From Flavobacteriales bacterium (GTDB taxonomy: Bacteria > Bacteroidota > Bacteroidia > Flavobacteriales_G > Salibacteraceae): a stretch of DNA of 64,000 nucleotides. Below, in pieces: positions 43,361-51,044 of this stretch (its first letter is position 1; each line of letters opens with the position of its first letter). The stretch covers positions 62,001-126,000 of the forward strand of contig DNTB01000089.1 of the NCBI GenBank assembly GCA_003499525.1, read 5' to 3'. The notes beneath the pieces are model-generated. The model made no database searches. It was not told where the DNA came from and worked only from the letters and a program-made list of their open reading frames with translations. Position numbers and translations under genes: made by a program.

Positions 43361-44209
43361 CTACCTGGGCGGATTAAAGGGTTTGTTGGTTTTTGGATTT
43401 TTGGGTGTAATGTTTTCAACTTTCTTCCACATATTCTTTTTGTAAATCAGACCATCGTATTGCATTACCGGGACATAAAAAGCTCTAATCCCCTCATATT
43501 CAGGTTTTTCAGGGGCAAGTTGATTAAAGATAATCGTTTTCATGCCCTTATCATACCGAAGAACGAAGTACGATTTTTGGGCATATTCAAAAATCACACG
43601 TCGCTTTTTGTGTCTTTCCCCCATATCAAATACGGTATATCCAAAGCGAATTTTCCCGGCCTTGTCTATCATCATGGATTCTATAACTTTTTTCTTGGTC
43701 ACCTGATTATTTCCATCCCAACCGAGCAGGGCATAATATGTCTTCTTCTTTAGCCTAAAGGGCACAATATCATAATACAAGACACCGTACCATTTTTCCG
43801 GATGTAGCTGTCTAAACTCGGCTCTTTCTGTTTTGTAAGACTTGTCCTGTAGCTCAATAACAGATGAGTTGGAGTATCGATCAGGATTTAGTTGAATCTG
43901 GCAGAAATAGATATGCTCATTTGTTGTAAGAGCCAGATTCCATGTTATGAGCCTGAATACACCATCAGGAGATCTTAAATCTCCCATAAATTCGAGGTTT
44001 TTGAGCGATACGTAGAAATTGGAGTCGCTTTCGAGAAATGCTCTGACAGTCCTCAATAATGTGTTGTTCAATTCTCGCTTTGCCGAATCAGAATCAGCAT
44101 AAACTGAATTCAGCCTCAGAGCATTTAATTCTTTCTCGATTTGGAGAGTGTCCTGAGCAATAATCGAGCTTGAAAGAAGAATAAACAAGACTGAAATGAT
44201 AATCTTCAT
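43361..44209 (-). CDS. hypothetical exported protein
   Basis: Secreted or periplasmic protein of 282 residues that I do not recognise. A clear signal peptide (SVLFILLSSSIIAQ) begins at the ATG 44209. The mature part starts with a charged helix (LQIEKELNALRLNSVYADSDS) and then alternates beta strands with many Tyr and Lys, including YGVLYYDIVPF and YYALLGWDGNNQVTKKK. No cysteine pairs, metal motifs or sorting domain are visible. It lies 97 bases upstream of serC on the same strand and is divergent from the LuxC-type reductase gene. Its -7 element would have to lie just beside the ATG (TACGTTTG at 44223-44216), implying an almost leaderless transcript. Confidence 0.7.
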   Translation of the reverse strand: MKIIISVLFILLSSSIIAQDTLQIEKELNALRLNSVYADSDSAKRELNNTLLRTVRAFLESDSNFYVSLKNLEFMGDLRSPDGVFRLITWNLALTTNEHIYFCQIQLNPDRYSNSSVIELQDKSYKTERAEFRQLHPEKWYGVLYYDIVPFRLKKKTYYALLGWDGNNQVTKKKVIESMMIDKAGKIRFGYTVFDMGERHKKRRVIFEYAQKSYFVLRYDKGMKTIIFNQLAPEKPEYEGIRAFYVPVMQYDGLIYKKNMWKKVENITPKNPKTNKPFNPPR

Positions 44210-44249
44210 GGCCCACAAACGTAGTGTATGACCTTTTTATTCTGCTGAA

Positions 44250-44257
44250 TAGATTTG
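44250..44257 (+). promoter_or_regulatory. candidate -7 element for the LuxC-type gene
   Basis: TAGATTTG matches TAnnTTTG. The transcript would begin near 44264, about 20 bases before the ATG at 44284, and downstream of an in-frame ATG at 44224, which is therefore unlikely to be the start. The -33 box is weak. Confidence 0.35.
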
Positions 44258-44283
44258 CAAAAAATTACGACGGTTTTCAAAAT

Positions 44284-45294
44284 ATGAATCATAAAGAGCG
44301 AATTAATGCTTTTCACAGTTTGGGTATTCATTTCAGTATATTAATAGATGAAGGCGGTATTGAATTATCCCATTTGTTGAGCGAAGCTAAGATTGAAAAT
44401 CCATGGTTTACTGAGAAAAATGTTCTTTCAGCGATGCAGAATATTGTATCGTGGCTTGACAGAACTATACTTACCGAATGGGTGTCCTCCTACCATATCA
44501 AAGACCAACTCAAACCCAGGAATATCGGAGTCATTATGGCGGGTAACATACCGTTAGTGGGGTTTCATGATTTACTCTCAATACTTATTACCGGCCATCG
44601 GGCAATTATAAAATTTTCGCATAAGGACAAGGTCCTAATGAATTATACAATAAAGCGCCTGGTCAATATTGAACCTCGGTTCGAGGACTTCATTATTGCT
44701 TCAGACAAACCTATGAAAGGAGTGGATGCGATGATAGCCACCGGTAGCAACAACTCTTTTCGCTACTTTGATCGATATTTTGGCGAGTTGCCCCATATTT
44801 TCAGAAACAATAGAAATGGGGTAGCGGTTTTAACTAATACCGAAGCCCAGGGGGAATTGGATGCCTTAGCTCACGATATCTTTCTGTATTTTGGATTGGG
44901 GTGCCGAAATGTCTCAAAGCTCTATGTGATAGAAAGCCTAAATGCTGAAGCACTGGTGAATGCTTTTGCAGAATACAAGGAAATAATCAATCACAATAAA
45001 TACGGGAATAACTATGAATATCAAAGGGCGGTGTTACAGCTTGCTCAGACTCCATATGTTGATTTAAACAATGTGCTACTTAAAGAGGACCGGAGTTTTA
45101 GTTCTCCTGTAGGAGTTTTGCATTATGAAATAGTTGAAAATTTAGCCGAGGCTAAAACTAAAATTGAAGCTAATCGAAACCAGATACAGGTTACGATTGG
45201 GAAAGACTTTGTTCCCTTTGGCCTATCGCAGTTTCCGAAGGTATCAGATTATGCCGATGAGGTGGATGTCATTTCGTTTTTGAGCCAACTGTAA
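44284..45294 (+). CDS. LuxC-type acyl-CoA/acyl-protein reductase
   Basis: Protein of 336 residues of the LuxC family, which reduces fatty acyl-CoA or acyl-enzyme to aldehyde with NADPH. It is shorter than true LuxC (about 480) but of the form usual in Bacteroidota. GVIMAGNIPLVGFHD (82-96) is the nucleotide and substrate region, and C207 in GLGCRNVSKL is the expected nucleophile. No lux genes are near. In many Bacteroidota this gene is next to a 4Fe-4S dicluster ferredoxin gene and serC; here serC is about 1 kb away, a different exported-protein gene takes the intervening place, and no ferredoxin is seen. Its real substrate in these bacteria is unknown. Confidence 0.85.
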   Translation: MNHKERINAFHSLGIHFSILIDEGGIELSHLLSEAKIENPWFTEKNVLSAMQNIVSWLDRTILTEWVSSYHIKDQLKPRNIGVIMAGNIPLVGFHDLLSILITGHRAIIKFSHKDKVLMNYTIKRLVNIEPRFEDFIIASDKPMKGVDAMIATGSNNSFRYFDRYFGELPHIFRNNRNGVAVLTNTEAQGELDALAHDIFLYFGLGCRNVSKLYVIESLNAEALVNAFAEYKEIINHNKYGNNYEYQRAVLQLAQTPYVDLNNVLLKEDRSFSSPVGVLHYEIVENLAEAKTKIEANRNQIQVTIGKDFVPFGLSQFPKVSDYADEVDVISFLSQL

Positions 45295-45382
45295 ATATAA
45301 AGCACTGTTAATTTGATTTTTATTACTATTGGGGCTAATTTGGCAGCCTTAAAAATTTTGGGAATTTAGCGCCAATTTTTAT

Positions 45383-47632
45383 ATGAAAAGATTGTTAAAA
45401 ATCTGTTTAGGGCTCGCCCTTTTTATCCCACATTTTCAGGCATTCGGACAAATATCTATTTGGTCGGAAGACTTTGAAGGAGGATGGGGTTTCACTGTGG
45501 ATACTAATTTTTTAGATCTGGGTGCAGTTGGTAGTTCCGGGCAAAACTTTTGGACCGTCAACCAGGAGTATGCCGGTGGAAATATCGGTTTGTTCAATGT
45601 AGCTTCAACACCCGCACAACCACCAGCTATAAGTACTGCAAACGGGAATTACCTTCACATCACGAGCCGAGCTGGGTTTAATTCTGCTCCACAGGTAGTT
45701 AATGCACATTGGGACTCTACACTTGCAGGAACTGAAGGGTACCTAACAAGAGTGCGCACAAGTGTTAATACGGTAGGCAAGCTAGGGGTAACCTTATCGT
45801 TTTGGTTTTTGAATGGTTCAAATAATTCTTCATTTTCAGTTTATGTACAGGATGGAACATCCGGCCCATGGGTTCAGCTCTCACAGGCCAATTTTGACGT
45901 AACCCTTGGAACAAAAAACAATTGGACCAAAGCTACTTATACCGGAACAGCATTGAATGGCTTAAATGATATAGTTCTGGGATTTCTTTTTACCGGAATC
46001 CCACAGGGTGCACCGGGGGGTAGACAACCGTCGCTAGCCGTTGACGATATTGATATTAGTGAACCAGAAGACATTCAGGCCATAGTTTTAACTCCAAACC
46101 CGCTACCGGACTCGATTTGTGTAGGGGACGCCATTACTTTTACTGCAGGTAATCCTACGGGAACAATAGTTCAATATGTTTGGAATTTCAATGGAGCCAA
46201 TGCGGGTCCACAAAGTGTCTCAGGTCAAACCGCAAATTTTCTCGCGCAGGCTAACGGAACGTTTACTTTTTCACTTTTTGTCAGAGATGCCCAAAATAAC
46301 TCTGACCAGTTTGATTTTACTGTCTACATTGATCCTTGTATAGAGCCGGTTATCGATTATACCGCCAATCCAAGCACCGTATGTCGGGGGAAAACAGTGC
46401 AGTTTACAGATCAAACCATTCCAGGAAGTTCACCCATTTTGAGTAGAACGTGGAATTTTCAGGGAGGAACTCCGTTGACCAGTACATTGACAAATCCAGT
46501 TGTGACATATAATACTCTGGGGAGTTTTAGTGTTACCCTTCAGGTGACAGACAGGAACGGGAGCTATTCTCGATTTGATACCAATTTTATTTCTGTAATA
46601 GAATGTCCTTTACCTCAAGTTGATTTTTCGGCCAATCTTACTAAGATTTGTAAAGGAGAATGCATCATTTTTTCCGATTCTACTCTGGATACACTGGCAG
46701 GGCAGACTACTTATGAATGGCAATTCCCAGGTTCCAATACTCCGATTGTAAATAAGAAAGAACCGGGGGATATATGTTATGATGTTCCTGGAGTTTACGA
46801 TGTGACACTGACGGTAACAAACCCCAATGGATCTGATGTTTTAACCAAGCCAGAATACATCACCGTCGATTCCTGCGAACCCCCAGAGGCAAGGTATAAC
46901 GTGCAAAGTGATAAGATTTGCGAAAATACCTGCGTTCAGTTTTTCAATACATCAAGACGGGCAGACTCCCTGTTTTGGATTTTCTTTGGGGCAGATTCCG
47001 ATTATGATCCTCTAGATCAGGAGCCAATTGTATGTTATACAGAACCCGGTGATTATACCGTTCTGCTCTTTGTTGAAAACCCTTATGGTGAGGATCAGAT
47101 TAATGGGACCATTTCAGTTGCCGAATATCCAAGGGTACAGGCTCCCAAGGATACCACAGTTCTTATTGGTAAGTCGGTACAGTTAGCCTCCTTTGGAACA
47201 GCTCCTGATTTTCAATGGACTCCCAATTACGCATTGAGTTGTGAGTTTTGCCGAGTTACAGAAGTTAATCCGCTCGTTAATACCACATACTATATTACCA
47301 ACACCAATGACCACGGTTGTCAATCTACAGATTCAGTAGTTGTAGTTGTCGTCGAGAACTACTATGCGGGTGTGCCCAATGCTTTTTCTCCAAATGGAGA
47401 TGGAGAGAACGACGAACTGCTCATCTATGGAAACTCTATAACTGCAATTGAGTTAATGATCTATGATCGAAATGGAAATTTGCTGTTTGAAACCAGAGAA
47501 TTGGGTCAGGGTTGGAATGGAGAGTATCAGGGCTCTATTGTTCCCAATGGAACTTATGTGTATATGGCCAAAATTACCTATCGAACTGGATATCAAGAAT
47601 TACTTAAGGGAGATGTAACGGTACTAAGATGA
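45383..47632 (+). CDS. T9SS type B cargo with PKD repeats
   Basis: Large secreted protein of 749 residues exported by the Sec and type IX systems. Signal peptide ends near FGQ. The N-terminal part (about 22-232) is a jelly-roll/MAM-like domain (IWSEDFEGGWGF and LAVDDIDI). Then four PKD-type repeats run to about residue 590; each of the later ones opens with a cysteine pair, as in KICKGECIIF and KICENTCVQF. A last domain has CEFCR. The C-terminal 85 residues (GVPNAFSPNGDGENDELL to the end) are the gliding-motility-associated C-terminal (type B) sorting domain, including MIYDRNGNLLFE and GWNGEYQG. It overlaps the PorP/SprF gene by four bases. Adhesion or surface matrix binding is the likely role. 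Confidence 0.93.
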   Translation: MKRLLKICLGLALFIPHFQAFGQISIWSEDFEGGWGFTVDTNFLDLGAVGSSGQNFWTVNQEYAGGNIGLFNVASTPAQPPAISTANGNYLHITSRAGFNSAPQVVNAHWDSTLAGTEGYLTRVRTSVNTVGKLGVTLSFWFLNGSNNSSFSVYVQDGTSGPWVQLSQANFDVTLGTKNNWTKATYTGTALNGLNDIVLGFLFTGIPQGAPGGRQPSLAVDDIDISEPEDIQAIVLTPNPLPDSICVGDAITFTAGNPTGTIVQYVWNFNGANAGPQSVSGQTANFLAQANGTFTFSLFVRDAQNNSDQFDFTVYIDPCIEPVIDYTANPSTVCRGKTVQFTDQTIPGSSPILSRTWNFQGGTPLTSTLTNPVVTYNTLGSFSVTLQVTDRNGSYSRFDTNFISVIECPLPQVDFSANLTKICKGECIIFSDSTLDTLAGQTTYEWQFPGSNTPIVNKKEPGDICYDVPGVYDVTLTVTNPNGSDVLTKPEYITVDSCEPPEARYNVQSDKICENTCVQFFNTSRRADSLFWIFFGADSDYDPLDQEPIVCYTEPGDYTVLLFVENPYGEDQINGTISVAEYPRVQAPKDTTVLIGKSVQLASFGTAPDFQWTPNYALSCEFCRVTEVNPLVNTTYYITNTNDHGCQSTDSVVVVVVENYYAGVPNAFSPNGDGENDELLIYGNSITAIELMIYDRNGNLLFETRELGQGWNGEYQGSIVPNGTYVYMAKITYRTGYQELLKGDVTVLR

Positions 47633-48669
47633 GGAAGATAGGGTTGATTTTTCTTTCGGTTTTACTTGTACTCTTGGCGGATAGTCTTTTTGCTCAATCT
47701 GAAGTTGTGTTTTCTCAATACATGAATGCACCCTTGCAAATTAATCCGGCTAATGCCGGTTTGTTTAATGGTCGTGTGCGCCTGCTCGGGAATTACAAGA
47801 GACAATGGGAATCAATAGATAATCCTTTTCAAACCATTGCAGCTTCTGCAGATATGCAAGTTGCCAGGGAACTATCTCCTGGAGACTTTCTTGGTCTTGG
47901 GTTTGACTTATTGCAAGATAAAGGTGGTGCCGGAGGCTTTCAGTCTACAAATGTTAACCTAACCTTGTCCTACACAAAAACCATGGATCCCTACGATGAA
48001 CATTTTGTTTCACTTGGATTACAGGTGGGTTACGGTCAAAGGAGTATTGCATTAAGTGCACTTAGGTGGGGAAACCAGTGGGCAGACATTGGGTTTGATC
48101 CCACACTACCATCTCAGGAACAGTTCGTAGACGAAGCCATCAATTTTCTGGATATTAGTGGAGGGGTTAATTATATATTTAACAATCAGAAGAATATAAA
48201 ACTATCCCTGGGCGTGGCATCTTACCATTTGAATGAGCCATCATACTCATTTTTAGATGCCGATAATGTTTTGAATCAACGACTTGTCGTCAATGGAATG
48301 TTACGCTTACAAATGAGCGACCCGAAGTTTGTTCTTGTTCCTTCTTTTGTATACTTCACTCAACAAAACATGACGTCCATAAAGTATGGGATTGATTTCG
48401 AGTACGTATTTAATGCGGGTTCAAGATTTACAGGTATGGTGCAGCCTACTAGTTTAGCACTGGGTGTATATCAGATATTTTCTAACGGAATAACACCAAT
48501 GCTTAGTATTCAAAAAAGTGGATTTTTGTTGGCCATAAGCTATGATATCAACATCGGTTCTGTGTCGAGAATCAACGAAGGTCTTGGAGGGCCTGAATTT
48601 ACAGTAGGTTACCGCATTGGCTCAATGAATGGGCGAAATGACAAGAACGTTACCAACAGTTTCTTCTAA
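47629..48669 (+). CDS. PorP/SprF-family outer-membrane protein
   Basis: Outer-membrane beta-barrel protein of 346 residues, with signal peptide ending LFAQ and the family opening VFSQYMNAPLQINPANAG followed by RQWESI. Later strands (FLGLGFDLLQDKGGAGGF and GYRIGSM) fit the family. PorP/SprF-like proteins are paired with type B sorting-domain cargo and help to secrete or anchor it, as SprF does for SprB. The ATGA overlap with the cargo gene strongly suggests that this one is dedicated to it. It ends exactly where the convergent hypothetical gene ends. Barrel assignment strong; partner specificity inferred from the operon. Confidence 0.93.
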   Translation: MRKIGLIFLSVLLVLLADSLFAQSEVVFSQYMNAPLQINPANAGLFNGRVRLLGNYKRQWESIDNPFQTIAASADMQVARELSPGDFLGLGFDLLQDKGGAGGFQSTNVNLTLSYTKTMDPYDEHFVSLGLQVGYGQRSIALSALRWGNQWADIGFDPTLPSQEQFVDEAINFLDISGGVNYIFNNQKNIKLSLGVASYHLNEPSYSFLDADNVLNQRLVVNGMLRLQMSDPKFVLVPSFVYFTQQNMTSIKYGIDFEYVFNAGSRFTGMVQPTSLALGVYQIFSNGITPMLSIQKSGFLLAISYDINIGSVSRINEGLGGPEFTVGYRIGSMNGRNDKNVTNSFF

Positions 48670-49188
48670 TTAGATTCGACCCATCTGTTGTTTGAGCAGT
48701 TTTATTTGATCTGAAAGAATCTTTTTATCGTCGTCCTTCTTGGCTTGGTTGAGCCAGTTCAGAGCTTCTCTTTTTCTCCTGCGACCTGCAGCAATAGCTG
48801 CAAGATTTAATTTGGCCATTGCGCGATCGTGCTTCATAGCAAGCCCGGTATTTAAAGCTTTCTTAAACATGCCGTCTGCTTTACCCATTTGACTCTGATT
48901 GGTCAGAATCAGCCCATCGAGAAAATAATAATACGCCTCTTGCGACTTAATCAATAATGTGGGGTCTTTTATTATGTGAAGTCGGCGAGCTGCCTTGTCA
49001 AATTTTCCTTTTCGTATGGAAAGAAAGGTAAACAGAATAATCTCATTGAACCAAACCGTTACCAATACTATAAGTGACAGGATAATCAGAAAAATTCCAT
49101 TTCCTATTTCACCTTCTATGAATTGATAAATAGCGATACCAAAAACTATAACGCTAAGGGCAATTCGGGTAATATATGAAAAGATCAT
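48670..49188 (-). CDS. membrane-anchored TPR-like protein
   Basis: Protein of 172 residues from the ATG at 49188. Two membrane helices (about 8-27 and 31-54) are followed by helical repeats with a TPR-like pattern (EAYYYFLDGLILTN, AMAKLNLAAIAAGRRRKREALNWL), so the repeats probably lie in the cytoplasm. A TTG further upstream is possible but adds nothing. It is a single gene, convergent to the PorP/SprF gene with no bases between them, and divergent from the next gene. It could be an assembly or docking factor; nothing more can be said. Confidence 0.65.
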   Translation of the reverse strand: MIFSYITRIALSVIVFGIAIYQFIEGEIGNGIFLIILSLIVLVTVWFNEIILFTFLSIRKGKFDKAARRLHIIKDPTLLIKSQEAYYYFLDGLILTNQSQMGKADGMFKKALNTGLAMKHDRAMAKLNLAAIAAGRRRKREALNWLNQAKKDDDKKILSDQIKLLKQQMGRI

Positions 49189-49290
49189 GCACTTGAATTT
49201 AGCTGACAAATGTACATTTTGTATGCTGTTGGAACATGTAACAATAATTAAGGTTTATAGCATGTTCAGCATATTACCTTTGGAGGACTT

Positions 49291-50028
49291 ATGAATCGTA
49301 TTTTACCATCTTTACTTTTCATATTCGCCATATGTAGTCTACAAACTCTGTTCGGTCAGGAAGACCGCATAAGGGTAAAAGGGAAGGTCTATTCTCCAGA
49401 CAGTACAAATAGTTTTTTAAATCTTTTTGTCGTTAGTCAGATAGAGCAAAGAGGAAATTTTGGAAATCCGAATGGTACATTTGAAATTTCAGTTGTTCGT
49501 GAAGATACGATTGTCATTACCTCGATTGGGTATAGAACTGAACGACTTACCATCCCTGATAGCGTGCCAGGTTTTACCTGGACTGTTGAAGTTACTCTTG
49601 AACCACTCGAAGTTCAACTTTCGGAAATTCAGGTTTTTGCAGAGAGAGATCTCAATAAAATATATGAAGATATCAGCGAGTTAGGATATAACCCTAAAGA
49701 TGATTATTTGCAAGGAGTAAATGCTTTTTCAAGCCCCATTACGGCATTGTATTTAATGTATAGTCGCAGAGAAAGAAAGAAGAGAGAAGCATATGTTTTG
49801 ATGGAAGAAGCGCGCACCAGGCGATTATTGAAAGAGTTGTTTGTTCAATATGTAGATTACGGAATTATTGATCTTTCAAATGAAGATTTTGATGACTTCA
49901 TTGATTATATCAATGTATCTCCTGACTACCTCAAGAAGAGCTCCCAGTATGATTTTGTCATGTTCGTGAAGCAGAAATATGAGCTGTATTCAAGAGTGAA
50001 TAAGTTCGATGATTACGAACGCTACTAA
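49291..50028 (+). CDS. exported protein with carboxypeptidase-like regulatory domain
   Basis: Secreted or envelope protein of 245 residues. Signal peptide ends LFGQ. A CarboxypepD_reg-like beta sandwich (about 24-115) follows, with VKGKVYSPDSTNSF, the conserved ISVVREDTIVITSIGYRTE and an extended end LEVQLSEIQVFAERD, as in the N-terminal domain of TonB-dependent receptors. The rest is helical with basic and acidic patches (RRERKKREAYVLMEEA). It is not attached to a barrel, so it may be a TonB-interacting or surface lipoprotein partner. GGAGG-like Shine-Dalgarno (GGAGG at 49282) is unusual here and overlaps a TACCTTTG box. Its TAA shares four bases with the stop codon of the convergent gene. 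Confidence 0.75.
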   Translation: MNRILPSLLFIFAICSLQTLFGQEDRIRVKGKVYSPDSTNSFLNLFVVSQIEQRGNFGNPNGTFEISVVREDTIVITSIGYRTERLTIPDSVPGFTWTVEVTLEPLEVQLSEIQVFAERDLNKIYEDISELGYNPKDDYLQGVNAFSSPITALYLMYSRRERKKREAYVLMEEARTRRLLKELFVQYVDYGIIDLSNEDFDDFIDYINVSPDYLKKSSQYDFVMFVKQKYELYSRVNKFDDYERY

Positions 50029-50651
50029 AGGAATTCTTTGCCATTGTTCAATATAAAACGCCAGGGTCGAAGTGTGTCTTCTTCGGCGTAATCTATCCCA
50101 ATGCGAGTGCTAACTTCGATTAATGGTTCTGGAGTATCGGGCAGATGTGAAATCCAAAGTGGTTTTTTTGAAAGTTCATGACGATTAAACCCAGTATCTA
50201 TCTTGAGTGTTTTGCAGAGCTTTCCCGGGCCGTTTAACTTTTTAATAATTTCATTGTCTTCTTTTTGAGCTACAACGGGCTCTTTAAATCCCTGCACAGG
50301 TAGTACTCCCCGGATCAATACAGCATCAGGCTCATCGGTAACATTGGTAACCACATTAAGCATGGAATACATGCCATAGATGAGATAGACATATGCTATA
50401 CCACCTTGCGAGAACATGACCTCTGTTCGATGGGTTCTCTTGTATTGATATGCATGACAAGCCTTATCATCTCTTCCTCTATAAGCTTCAGTTTCAGATA
50501 TCAGGGCTATGAATGTATGTCCATTCAGGTTTCTAATCAAATACTTGCCCAGCAGAGATTTGGCAACTTGAGCAACATCCGTATTGAGGTAGAACTCTTT
50601 GTCTAATGGATTAAGATGGCCAGTGAGGTTACCAATTTCCTTCTTCCTCAT
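50025..50651 (-). CDS. DNA-3-methyladenine glycosylase (AAG/MPG type)
   Basis: Base-excision repair glycosylase of the AAG family, 208 residues. The catalytic glutamate is in SETEAYRGRDDKACHA, with the conserved YVYLIYGMYSMLNVV and AVLIRGV segments. It should remove alkylated purines and hypoxanthine. Start: ATG at 50651, which gives the usual N-terminus (LDKEFYLNTDVAQVAKSLLG); longer forms run into the TPR gene. It overlaps the preceding TPR gene by 23 bases, so the two share an operon, although TPR and repair functions are not obviously linked. The 3' end overlaps the CarboxypepD gene by four bases. Confidence 0.92.
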   Translation of the reverse strand: MRKKEIGNLTGHLNPLDKEFYLNTDVAQVAKSLLGKYLIRNLNGHTFIALISETEAYRGRDDKACHAYQYKRTHRTEVMFSQGGIAYVYLIYGMYSMLNVVTNVTDEPDAVLIRGVLPVQGFKEPVVAQKEDNEIIKKLNGPGKLCKTLKIDTGFNRHELSKKPLWISHLPDTPEPLIEVSTRIGIDYAEEDTLRPWRFILNNGKEFL

Positions 50652-50961
50652 CGAGGAGCATGAGTGCTTCACTAAGTTCGCCAATGGCTTTTTGATCATG
50701 CCGTTTGCGAGCTATTTCTTTACCTTCCTTGTACACGCTTACCGCTTTTTTGTGTTGATCTGTTTCTTCGTAAATACGGCCTAACTGATAATATGCACTA
50801 AGATATTGTGGGTCTCGTTTAAGGAGAGCTTCAATAATCGAAATTGCCTCATTTTTTTCACCTAATTTATTGTATTCGAGTGCTGCGGCATAAGCAAGAA
50901 ATGAATCCTCTGGATTTTTCTTTCTCATTTCTTCGATTAGTTCAAGTCTCTCTTCTGGCAT
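50629..50961 (-). CDS. small TPR-repeat protein
   Basis: Cytoplasmic protein of 110 residues made of about two and a half tetratricopeptide repeats, as in SFLAYAAALEYNKLGEKNEAI and YLSAYYQLGRIYEETDQHKKAV. No signal or membrane segment. TPR proteins of this size commonly act as adaptors. The gene overlaps the downstream glycosylase gene by 23 bases. The partner is not apparent. Coding is well supported by the repeat pattern and the overlap. Confidence 0.8.
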   Translation of the reverse strand: MPEERLELIEEMRKKNPEDSFLAYAAALEYNKLGEKNEAISIIEALLKRDPQYLSAYYQLGRIYEETDQHKKAVSVYKEGKEIARKRHDQKAIGELSEALMLLDEEEGNW

Positions 50962-51044
50962 TTTTTACGATTTGTTCCAAAAGTAGCCGATTTTAATGCC
51001 AACAGTGGAAAGGGTAGATGAAGATACTAACGAAATTTTCAACA

